A stretch of 35,140 nt of DNA, taken from contig CAYGBM010000020.1 in the NCBI GenBank assembly GCA_964348225.1, forward strand, positions 1-35,140, in the 5' to 3' direction. The first letter of the stretch is position 1; every line of letters begins with the position of its first letter. This document shows positions 14,992 to 20,748 of this stretch, piece after piece. Under the pieces are notes generated by a model, which did no database searches, had not been told where the DNA came from, and was given only the letters and a program-made list of their open reading frames with translations. The stretch comes from CAYGBM01 sp964348225. Lineage in GTDB: Bacteria > Patescibacteriota > Minisyncoccia > Minisyncoccales > CG1-02-41-26. A program made the position numbers and the translations under genes.

Positions 14992-15178
14992 AGAGCGACT
15001 TAATGAGCGTTAGCGAATTTAGTTGCTCTTATGCCCTCCGAAACGACTTGTCTGCCGAAACGAAGTGTAGGCAGAAGTGAAGGAGGGCAACCCGGAAAGC
15101 CCGCCTACGTCCTTCGTAAACTCAGGACTTCGGCGGGCACAAGAATGACTAAATTCACTTTGTTCATTAAGTCATTCT
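14992..15178. repeat. Largest cluster of tRNA-associated palindromic modules
   Basis: It fills the spacer between tRNA-Arg(CCU) and tRNA-Ala. In order: AGAGCGACT (14992-15000)/AGTTGCTCT (15021-15029); GCCCTCC (15033-15039)/GGAGGGC (15082-15088), which encloses TCTGCC (15051-15056)/GGCAGA (15070-15075); GCCCGCC (15099-15105)/GGCGGGC (15132-15138); and AGAATGACT (15142-15150)/AGTCATTCT (15170-15178). One module is nested in another, which suggests that later insertions landed in earlier ones. Confidence 0.88.
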
Positions 15179-15181
15179 AGC

Positions 15182-15255
15182 GGGCCCATAGCTCAGTTGG
15201 CCAGAGTGCGCGCATGGCATGCGTGAGGTCGCGAGTTCGAATCTCGCTGGGTCCA
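15182..15255 (+). tRNA. tRNA-Ala(GGC)
   Basis: 74 bases. Acceptor GGGCCCA/TGGGTCC with one G-T pair; anticodon loop ATGGCAT gives GGC. T arm GCGAGTTCGAATCTCGC. The downstream CCCCGTTAG motif recurs near both tRNA remnants. Confidence 0.94.
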
Positions 15256-15281
15256 CCCCGTTAGAAGTGTTGGAATTGAAT

Positions 15282-16442
15282 ATGCACAAAAAAACCATTA
15301 AAATTGCTGGGGCTGGCTTGGCTGGTTTGACGTGTGCTATCAATCTTGCCAAGGCCGGGCAGAAAGTGGAAATTTACGAAAAATGCCCTCAGGTTGGAGG
15401 GCATTATCCTGAAAATCCCCAATTGTTGCCTAATTGGTTTTGTCAGCAGGATGTGGTTGAAGAGATAGAAGGCTGCAATATAAGAATTGGCCAGCTCCGA
15501 AAAATTGAAGAAGCTGAAATTTATATTGACCATCGCCAGGTTATTATCAAAGGGAACAGAGTGCCAGTGGGTTATGTTGTTTTAAGAGGGGGAGATAACT
15601 CATTTGAGAACCATCTTTTAAAACAAGCAGAAGAACTGGGGGTGGATATAAAAAGGGGAGTTGCGGTTGATTTCCAGAAAATTTTAGAGGAGAAAGACGA
15701 CCTGAATCAGATTTCAGATGAGGCAAGGGAAAATAACAAAAAAGTTGATGTTATCGCCACTGGAATTAGCAAGCCAATAACCCATGGCTATGGCCAGGCT
15801 TTTAAGGGAAGTTTTGAAGCGAATAAAGTTAAGGTTTTTTTGAAAAAGGACTTTAGCCCCTCAATCGGCTACGGATATTTTTTTCCTCATAACAGCAATG
15901 TTGCCACCATCAAGATAAGCAGGAAGATTGGAGAGGAGCAAGTGGATCTTGAGAGGGCGCTTGAAGATATGAAAAAGAAATATTTTAAAAAGAGCCTTAA
16001 AGAAAACAATTTCTTGTATGATTTTCGCACTAAAAGAAGCTTTGGAATTCCAGGGTCGGCAGTAAAAAATAACATGCTTTTAGTTGGAGAGGCAGCAGGC
16101 TTTCAGGACGAGCTTTTCAGGTTTGGGATGAGATACGCAATTATATCAGGATTTCTGGCAGCCAGATCAATTATTGAAGGTTTAGATTATGATTTTCTTT
16201 GGAAAGAAAGATTTTTGGGTGAATTTCAGAAGTTAACCAAAACGCGCAAGATTTTTGAGGATTTGAAAAAAGAGAAATTTAGAAGACTACCCAGAAAATT
16301 AGAATATGTTGAGATGGACAAATTCAAAAAGCTTTGGCCGTCAATAAAATATAATGTTTTATTAAATTTCTATCCCTTTTACAAAAGATTTCTATTAAAC
16401 CCATTTTTCTCAAAACCCCTCTTAAGATTTTTGAAAGCTTGA
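15282..16442 (+). CDS. FAD-dependent oxidoreductase, geranylgeranyl-reductase-like
   Basis: 386 residues from the ATG at 15282, 27 bases after tRNA-Ala. A longer frame would run back through the tRNA and is rejected. The N-terminal Rossmann motif IAGAGLAGLTCAINLAKAG (GxGxxG at 10-15) followed by VEIYEK binds the FAD adenosine part. A second flavin motif near residues 268-290 (LLVGEAAGFQDELFRFGM, then AIISG) replaces the usual GDAAG with GEAAG. This layout matches the geranylgeranyl reductase/FixC-type flavoprotein family, which reduces isoprenoid or related double bonds. The substrate is unknown. It stands alone between tRNA genes, so context gives no pathway. Confidence 0.8.
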   Translation: MHKKTIKIAGAGLAGLTCAINLAKAGQKVEIYEKCPQVGGHYPENPQLLPNWFCQQDVVEEIEGCNIRIGQLRKIEEAEIYIDHRQVIIKGNRVPVGYVVLRGGDNSFENHLLKQAEELGVDIKRGVAVDFQKILEEKDDLNQISDEARENNKKVDVIATGISKPITHGYGQAFKGSFEANKVKVFLKKDFSPSIGYGYFFPHNSNVATIKISRKIGEEQVDLERALEDMKKKYFKKSLKENNFLYDFRTKRSFGIPGSAVKNNMLLVGEAAGFQDELFRFGMRYAIISGFLAARSIIEGLDYDFLWKERFLGEFQKLTKTRKIFEDLKKEKFRRLPRKLEYVEMDKFKKLWPSIKYNVLLNFYPFYKRFLLNPFFSKPLLRFLKA

Positions 16443-16454
16443 AGAATTGTGTTT

Positions 16455-16490
16455 GGCGGGATGCCAGAGTGGCTGATTGGGGTGGCTCGC
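16455..16490 (+). pseudogene. Truncated tRNA-Ser-like 5' part
   Basis: GGCGGGATGCCAGAGTGG looks like the acceptor 5' strand and D arm of a tRNA-Ser. The continuation is replaced by CTCGCCCCGTAG and then the intact tRNA-Ser(CGA). Its acceptor strand does not pair with the 3' end of the intact gene, so the two do not form one tRNA with an intron. Confidence 0.55.
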
Positions 16491-16600
16491 CCCGTAGAAA
16501 AGCGGTAGGGTAACCTAACTGGTAAGGTACCGCTCTCGAAAAGCGGCGCCCTTTCAGGGCTTGCGAGTTCGAATCTCGCCCCTACCGCTTCCTTACGGGG
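16490..16600. repeat. Inverted repeats enclosing tRNA-Ser
   Basis: CCCCGTA (16490-16496) pairs with TACGGGG (16594-16600), and AAGCGGTAGGG (16500-16510) with CCCTACCGCTT (16580-16590). The inner repeat includes the tRNA acceptor stem and extends it by 4 bp. The whole tRNA gene thus lies in the loop of a larger palindrome. Confidence 0.75.
16504..16587 (+). tRNA. tRNA-Ser(CGA)
   Basis: 84 bases with the long variable arm of class II tRNAs (GCCCTTTCAGGGC). Acceptor GGTAGGG/CCCTACC and discriminator G73, as is usual for serine. Anticodon loop CTCGAAA gives CGA, reading UCG. T arm GCGAGTTCGAATCTCGC. Confidence 0.93.
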
Positions 16601-16639
16601 TAAAAAAATCACTATACCCGCAAAAGCAATATCCAAAAT

Positions 16640-18148
16640 ATGCCAGAAAAAGAACAAACAAAACAAAACAGCAATATTATTGCCAGACCTCCTGTGGCTG
16701 TTGTTTTGGGGCATGTTGACCACGGGAAAACAGCTATTCTTGACTACATCAGAAAGAGCAATGTTGTTGAAAAGGAATCCGGTGGCATCACCCAACACAT
16801 TGGTGCTTACGAGGTTGAGAGGCAGGGCAAAAAGATTACCTTTCTTGATACTCCGGGGCACGAGGCTTTTTCAGCAATGCGCCAGAGAGGCGCAAGGGTT
16901 GCTGATATTGCTGTTTTAGTGGTGGATGCAGGAGAAGGAGTAAAAGAGCAAACAAAGGAAGCAATTAAGTTTATCAAGAAAGCTAATGTTCCAACGGTGG
17001 TGGCTTTAAACAAAATAGATAAGCCTGAAGCTCAGCTGGAAAAAACCAAGAAGGAGCTTGCTAACAATGAGGTTATCTTAGAATCGCTTGGTGGAGAAGT
17101 GCCTTCAGTTAATGTTTCAGCAAAAACAGGAGAAGGGATAGATGAGCTTTTAGAAACCATTTTGCTGGTTGCTGAAATGGAAGAGTTAAAGGCTGACATT
17201 TCAGGAGCTGGTGAGGGTACGGTAATTGAAAGCTCCGTGGATCCAAAGAAAGGTCCTTTAGCGACCTTAATTTTAGAGCGGGGGTTTTTAGAAGAAGGTG
17301 ATTTTTTGGCAACTTCTTCTACCCTGGGTAAGGCAAAAAGCATAAGTGATTTTCAGGGGAAGACAATAAAAAGAGCCTTTCCTTCTCAACCAATAGTTAT
17401 TTTAGGTCTTGAGAAACCCCCCGGGGTTGGCGAAAGATGCAAGGTGTTTAGAACTAAAGAAGAAGCTCAAGCTTTTGCTGGGAAGATAGAAAGGGAATAC
17501 AGAAGGCCTCAGGTAATTGAGGTTGAAGAGGAAACAAAGGTTTTGAATATTATTTTAAAAAGCGATGTTTGGGGCTCTTGCGAGGCAATCGATGGTATTT
17601 TAAGAAATCTTCCTCAAGAGAAAGTAGTTTTGAGGGTTTTAAAGTCAGAAATTGGCGACATTAATGTTGGAGATATCAAACTAGCAGAAAGTGGAAAAGC
17701 AGAGATTTTTGGTTTTCGGGTGCAATTAGATGACAAAGCCAAGTTATTTGCCAAACAAAGGGGGGTTGAGACGAAGCTTTTTGAGGTAATTTATGAGCTG
17801 GTACAGGAGGTGAGAAAAAGCATGCTCGCTGTTTTGGCTCCTGAAACAAAAAGGATTGATTTGGGAAAGTTTAAAATTACTCATTTGTTTAAAAAAAGCA
17901 GAGAAAGCCAAATAGTTGGAGGCAGGGTGATAGAAGGAGATATTACCTTGAATACTAAAGCAGAGATTTTCAGAGAGGAAGAGAAGTTAGGGGAGGGCAG
18001 AATAAAAGGTCTTCAAAAGGAAAAGCAGAACATAGGCAAAGCATCAAAGGGGGAGCAGATAGGCATAATGTTTCGGGGTGATGTTAAGCTTGAAGAAAAT
18101 GATGTTTTGCATGTTTTTCGCGAGGAAAAGAAGAAGGGAACGCTTTAA
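16640..18148 (+). CDS. infB: Translation initiation factor IF-2 (short form)
   Basis: GTPase that places initiator tRNA on the 30S subunit and helps subunit joining. All G motifs are present: G1 GHVDHGKT (24-31), G2 GGITQHIGAY (48-57), G3 DTPGHE (70-75), G4 NKID (124-127) and G5 SAKTGEG near 160. Domain II, the IF-2 connecting helix region and the C-terminal tRNA-binding domain follow. At 502 residues it lacks the long N-terminal extension of E. coli IF-2 (890 residues), as is common in reduced genomes. rbfA follows after 30 bases, the classical infB-rbfA pairing. Confidence 0.97.
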   Translation: MPEKEQTKQNSNIIARPPVAVVLGHVDHGKTAILDYIRKSNVVEKESGGITQHIGAYEVERQGKKITFLDTPGHEAFSAMRQRGARVADIAVLVVDAGEGVKEQTKEAIKFIKKANVPTVVALNKIDKPEAQLEKTKKELANNEVILESLGGEVPSVNVSAKTGEGIDELLETILLVAEMEELKADISGAGEGTVIESSVDPKKGPLATLILERGFLEEGDFLATSSTLGKAKSISDFQGKTIKRAFPSQPIVILGLEKPPGVGERCKVFRTKEEAQAFAGKIEREYRRPQVIEVEEETKVLNIILKSDVWGSCEAIDGILRNLPQEKVVLRVLKSEIGDINVGDIKLAESGKAEIFGFRVQLDDKAKLFAKQRGVETKLFEVIYELVQEVRKSMLAVLAPETKRIDLGKFKITHLFKKSRESQIVGGRVIEGDITLNTKAEIFREEEKLGEGRIKGLQKEKQNIGKASKGEQIGIMFRGDVKLEENDVLHVFREEKKKGTL

Positions 18149-18178
18149 TCCCTGAGCTGCAACTTGCGTCTAAACCAA

Positions 18179-18523
18179 ATGCCAGAGAGAATTAAAAAGG
18201 TTAATGAAGTTTTAACCCGGGAATTGAGCAAGACTATATTAAAGGAAATTGACTTACCAAGGAATATCTTGGTTACAGTAACAGAAGTTGAAACTTCCAG
18301 AGACTTAGATCATTGCCGGGCGTTTATCTCTGTTTTCCCTACAGGAGAAACAGAAAAGGTTCTGAGGATTTTAAACAAAGAAAGCTACAATCTCCACCAG
18401 ATATTAAACAAAAAACTTTTCATCAAAAGAGTCCCTAAAATTCAATTCTTTGAAGAAAAAAAGTTAAGAACAGCCCAGAGAACAGACGAGCTCTTAGACA
18501 ACTTGAAAAATCAGCAGAATTGA
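18179..18523 (+). CDS. rbfA: Ribosome-binding factor A
   Basis: 114-residue KH-like factor that matures the 30S subunit by acting on the 5' end of 16S rRNA. Recognisable segments are MPERIKKVNEVLTREL at the start, VTVTEVETSRDLDHCRAFIS in the middle, and RVPKIQFFEEKKLRTAQRTDELL at the end. The ATG at 18179 is preferred to a TTG 15 bases upstream because family members start close to ERIKKVNE. It is cotranscribed with infB, and two tRNA genes follow 16 bases later. Confidence 0.94.
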   Translation: MPERIKKVNEVLTRELSKTILKEIDLPRNILVTVTEVETSRDLDHCRAFISVFPTGETEKVLRILNKESYNLHQILNKKLFIKRVPKIQFFEEKKLRTAQRTDELLDNLKNQQN

Positions 18524-18539
18524 GCTTTAATGGGCTAAT

Positions 18540-18611
18540 GGCACGGTAGCCAAATGGTAAGGCAGAGCTCTGCAAAAGCTCTATACGCGAGTTCGATTCT
18601 CGCCCGTGCCT
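18540..18611 (+). tRNA. tRNA-Cys(GCA)
   Basis: 72 bases. Acceptor GGCACGG/CCGTGCC; anticodon loop CTGCAAA gives GCA; discriminator U73 is as expected for cysteine. It lies 16 bases after rbfA and 8 bases before tRNA-Leu, so a shared transcript is likely. Confidence 0.95.
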
Positions 18612-18619
18612 TCAGGATT

Positions 18620-18702
18620 GCCCGGGTGTCGGAACAGGTAGACGATCACGGCTTAAAACCGTGTGAGCTTTGCTCGTGAGGGTTCGAATCCCTCCCCGGG
18701 CA
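18620..18702 (+). tRNA. tRNA-Leu(UAA)
   Basis: 83 bases with a long variable arm (GTGAGCTTTGCTCGT). Acceptor GCCCGGG/CCCGGGC; anticodon loop CTTAAAA gives UAA; discriminator A73. CCA is not encoded. Confidence 0.95.
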
Positions 18703-18707
18703 TATTG

Positions 18708-18800
18708 AAAACACTTAGCGAATTTATGAGCTTAGTGTTTTTTATATCCACCGAAACGACTTGTCTGCCGAAACGAAGTGTAGGCAGGAGTGAAGGTGGA
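18708..18800. repeat. tRNA-associated palindromic pair after tRNA-Leu
   Basis: AAAACACT (18708-18715)/AGTGTTTT (18734-18741) is the first hairpin. The second, TCCACC (18747-18752)/GGTGGA (18795-18800), encloses CTGCC/GGCAG (18765-18769/18783-18787). The loops share TAGCGAATTTATGAG and GAAACGAAGTGTA with the other copies, while the outer stems are unique. Confidence 0.85.
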
Positions 18801-18855
18801 CAGATAACATTGTGGTTCTCAGTAGCAAACTGGAGGAGGGTTCCCTCTATCAAAA

Positions 18856-18893
18856 AAACCAAAAATCCGCAAGTTATTGCGGGTTTTTGGTTT
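18856..18893. terminator. Bidirectional terminator after the infB-rbfA-tRNA unit
   Basis: 17-bp stem 18856-18872/18877-18893 with one T-G pair and loop GTTA. The A-rich left arm and T-rich right arm suit both the plus-strand unit and the minus-strand 3D-domain gene. Confidence 0.9.
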
Positions 18894-18953
18894 AAGATCT
18901 AAATTTTACCAGTAATATAATTATAGCGATCGCTAGAATTATGTTATCAGGTG

Positions 18954-19436
18954 TTAGTCAAGCAGTACTTCCATTTTTGCGTATTTTGAGCCAAAGTTTA
19001 AGGCTTCCTTTGTTGACTGAAACCAGACATCAACGTGATAGTTACCCTTTTTCCAGTGCATTCTGTCTTTGACCACAAATATTCTATCCCCGAAAATCGC
19101 AGGGAGACGAATTTTGGTTCCAAAGGGCAAGAGATTGTTGGCAACAATCCCGTCGCAAACTGGCTCTCCTGAAGCTGTGATAAAGGGGGTGCTGTCGGTT
19201 TCCTCAACTGTGGAAGAATAGGCAGTAACTATTACGTTTATTGTTTTGCTAGTCTTAGGTTGAACCGGAATAGCAAAAGGAAGCAACACGGTTTTCTCTA
19301 TAAGCTGCATACCTGTTACATCATTTTCTGGGCATAAATCATTACCTGCTGACACTTTCAGATTCAGGAAATAGCCTCCTAAAACCGTGAAAAGAACCGC
19401 TAAAATCAACAAATATAGATTTTTATTACGCAACAT
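18954..19436 (-). CDS. Membrane-anchored 3D-domain protein
   Basis: 160 residues. An N-terminal membrane anchor or signal helix (about 7-29) exports the rest. The C-terminal half is a 3D (Asp-Asp-Asp) domain of the double-psi barrel type: VTAYSS, then TDSTPFITASG, then DGIVANNLLPFGTKIRLP, VVKDRMH and HVDVWF. The three acidic residues are D95, D124 and D136. Such domains occur in MltA-type lytic transglycosylases and Rpf/YabE-like wall proteins, so a role in peptidoglycan remodelling is likely. A strong promoter lies at 19491-19519. The gene is transcribed alone. Confidence 0.85.
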   Translation of the reverse strand: MLRNKNLYLLILAVLFTVLGGYFLNLKVSAGNDLCPENDVTGMQLIEKTVLLPFAIPVQPKTSKTINVIVTAYSSTVEETDSTPFITASGEPVCDGIVANNLLPFGTKIRLPAIFGDRIFVVKDRMHWKKGNYHVDVWFQSTKEALNFGSKYAKMEVLLD

Positions 19437-19490
19437 ATATTAATTCTACCCTCGAAATCGCTCCTCCTTCGTTCCTTCAGGTATTCTGCA

Positions 19491-19519
19491 AATATAGCGC
19501 AATCAAGATTAAATGTCAA
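19491..19519 (-). promoter_or_regulatory. Promoter of the 3D-domain gene
   Basis: On the minus strand: a perfect TTGACA (19519-19514), a 17-base spacer and TATATT (19496-19491). The start would be near 19484, giving a leader of about 48 bases. The -35 box overlaps the outer end of the terminator hairpin at 19516-19550. Confidence 0.75.
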
Positions 19520-19550
19520 CCCTTCACCCAAGATTTGGGTGAAGGGTTGA
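19516..19550. terminator. Hairpin terminator after the minus-strand tRNA block
   Basis: Perfect 16-bp stem 19516-19531/19535-19550 (core AACCCTTCACCCAA) with the 3-base loop GAT. It follows tRNA-Gly(GCC) by 8 bases. No strict T-run follows in the minus direction, but the stem is very stable. Confidence 0.7.
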
Positions 19551-19557
19551 GTTAAAG

Positions 19558-19629
19558 AGCGGGTGAGCGGAGTTGAACCGCCGTTGCGTGCTTGGCAAGC
19601 ACGTGTAATAACCGCTATACGACACCCGC
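19558..19629 (-). tRNA. tRNA-Gly(GCC)
   Basis: 72 bases. Acceptor GCGGGTG/CACCCGC, identical to that of tRNA-Gly(UCC); anticodon loop TTGCCAA gives GCC. It is the last gene of the minus-strand block. Confidence 0.95.
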
Positions 19630-19635
19630 GTTATG

Positions 19636-19708
19636 TGCCGCGGTCCGGAGTTGAACCGGAATCTCATGTTTTTCAGACATGCGCCTTAACCACCTTGGCT
19701 ACCGCGGC
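19636..19708 (-). tRNA. tRNA-Phe(GAA)
   Basis: 73 bases. Acceptor GCCGCGG/CCGCGGC; anticodon loop CTGAAAA gives GAA; discriminator A73. T arm CCGGTTCAACTCCGG. It lies 6 bases upstream of tRNA-Gly. Confidence 0.95.
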
Positions 19709-19711
19709 GTT

Positions 19712-19908
19712 AGAATAACTTAAGGAGCAAAGCGAGTTTAGTTATTCTTACGTCCTCCGAAGCCCGAGCGTTAGCGAGGGTGAAGGAGGACTACATTACT
19801 ATTATAAAGAATAAACAAAAATTATAAATTACTTTCGATGTGCCCTCCTTCACTTTGTTTCGGAGGGCATAAGAACCACTAAACTCACTACGTTCTTTAA
19901 GTGGTTCT
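19712..19908. repeat. Two tRNA-associated palindromic pairs in opposite orientation
   Basis: Pair 1: AGAATAACT (19712-19720)/AGTTATTCT (19740-19748) and GTCCTCC (19752-19758)/GGAGGAC (19785-19791). Pair 2, reversed: GCCCTCC (19842-19848)/GGAGGGC (19862-19868) and AGAACCACT (19872-19880)/AGTGGTTCT (19900-19908). All four stems are perfect. Between them, 19792-19841 is AT-rich with nothing recognisable. Confidence 0.88.
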
Positions 19909-19912
19909 GATG

Positions 19913-19987
19913 TGGGCGATGGAGGATTTGAACCCCCGACCTTGCGGATGTAAGCCGCACGCTCTAAACCAACTGAGCTAACCGCCC
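19913..19987 (-). tRNA. tRNA-Val(UAC)
   Basis: 75 bases. Acceptor GGGCGGT/ATCGCCC with one G-T pair; anticodon loop CTTACAT gives UAC. T arm GGGGGTTCAAATCCTCC. Confidence 0.94.
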
Positions 19988-19990
19988 GCT

Positions 19991-20012
19991 AGAATGACTT
20001 GATGAACGAAGT
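19991..20012. repeat. Single arm of a tRNA-associated palindrome
   Basis: AGAATGACT followed by the loop core TGATGAACGAAGT, with no matching right arm before tRNA-Leu. It appears to be a deleted remnant of the module whose full copy is at 15142-15178. Confidence 0.65.
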
Positions 20013-20019
20013 AATAATA

Positions 20020-20104
20020 TGCCCAGGGTGGGACTTGAACCCACACGCCAAAAAATTGGCCATGATCCTCAATCATGCGCGTATTCCGATTCCGCCACCT
20101 GGGC
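20020..20104 (-). tRNA. tRNA-Leu(GAG)
   Basis: 85 bases with a long variable arm (GGCCAATTTTTTGGC). Acceptor GCCCAGG/CCTGGGC; anticodon loop TTGAGGA gives GAG. It lies 18 bases downstream of rplS on the same strand. Confidence 0.94.
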
Positions 20105-20122
20105 TTATTTTTTATCCTGTCT

Positions 20123-20575
20123 TTATTCTTCTTGTTCTGCTTCTTCTTTCGTTGAAGAAGGTTTAGGTTCCTTAATGGTTTCTTCGCCGGGCACATGCTG
20201 TTTTCGTTTTAGCTTAGCTTTTTTGCCAATTCTATCGCGCAGATAGTAAAGTTTGGCTCGTTTGACTTTAGCTCGAGAAACAACTTCAATCTTCTGAATA
20301 TTAGGGGAGTGTAAGGGAAAGGTTTTTTCAACGCCAATACCATCAATAATTTTCCTCACAGTAAAAGTGCCAGAAATGCCTCCCCCGTGCTTTTGAGCTA
20401 AAACAACCCCTTCAAAAACCTGAATTCTTTCTTTTTCCTCTTGTTTTTTAGAACGCTTAGCTGATTTTGCAATCTCTTTTATCCTCTGGTGTACTTTAAC
20501 AGTATCTCCTGGTCTGATATCCGGGAGATCTTGTTTTAAAAATGGTTTTGTGAATTCTTCTGTTTTTATTGGCAT
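20123..20575 (-). CDS. rplS: Large ribosomal subunit protein bL19
   Basis: 150 residues. The L19 fold is clear: DIRPGDTVKVHQRIKE, then RIQVFEGVVLAQKHGGG, TFTVRKIIDGIGVEKTFPLH, SPNIQKIEVV, and the conserved AKLYYLRDRIGKKAK. bL19 sits at the 30S-50S interface. It is longer than usual (about 115 residues): residues 120-150 form a low-complexity acidic tail (EEAEQEE). An internal KRSKKQEEKER insert is also seen near 41-51. The gene is embedded in a tRNA cluster with tRNA-Val upstream and tRNA-Leu downstream, so its mRNA may be shaped by tRNA-processing enzymes. Confidence 0.96.
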   Translation of the reverse strand: MPIKTEEFTKPFLKQDLPDIRPGDTVKVHQRIKEIAKSAKRSKKQEEKERIQVFEGVVLAQKHGGGISGTFTVRKIIDGIGVEKTFPLHSPNIQKIEVVSRAKVKRAKLYYLRDRIGKKAKLKRKQHVPGEETIKEPKPSSTKEEAEQEE

Positions 20576-20589
20576 ATTTCGCTTTTATG

Positions 20590-20664
20590 TGGGCGCGGGA
20601 GGACTTGAACCTCCGGACCTTTCGCACGTCAAGCGAACGCTCTGGCCAACTGAGCTACGCGCCC
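20590..20664 (-). tRNA. tRNA-Val(GAC)
   Basis: 75 bases. Acceptor GGGCGCG/CGCGCCC; anticodon loop TTGACGT gives GAC. T arm GGAGGTTCAAGTCCTCC. It lies 14 bases upstream of the rplS start. Confidence 0.95.
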
Positions 20665-20670
20665 TCCCTG

Positions 20671-20742
20671 TGGGCACGCCAGGGTTCGAACCTGGGACCA
20701 CCAAGTTATAAGCTTGGGGCTCTGCCACTGAGCTACGTGCCC
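20671..20742 (-). tRNA. tRNA-Ile(UAU)
   Basis: 72 bases. Acceptor GGGCACG/CGTGCCC; anticodon stem CCAAG/CTTGG with loop CTTATAA gives anticodon UAU, reading AUA directly. Many bacteria instead use a CAU tRNA modified by TilS. It lies 6 bases after ftsH. Confidence 0.93.
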
Positions 20743-20748
20743 CTCCCT

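Noticed and set aside
15219..15281. N-terminal extension of the FAD reductase through tRNA-Ala
   Set aside because: It would translate the tRNA gene; the FAD motif needs the start at 15282.
16455..16587. A single tRNA-Ser with an intron
   Set aside because: The 5' acceptor GGCGGGA does not pair with the 3' end CCCTACC, while GGTAGGG at 16504 does, so the second gene is complete by itself.
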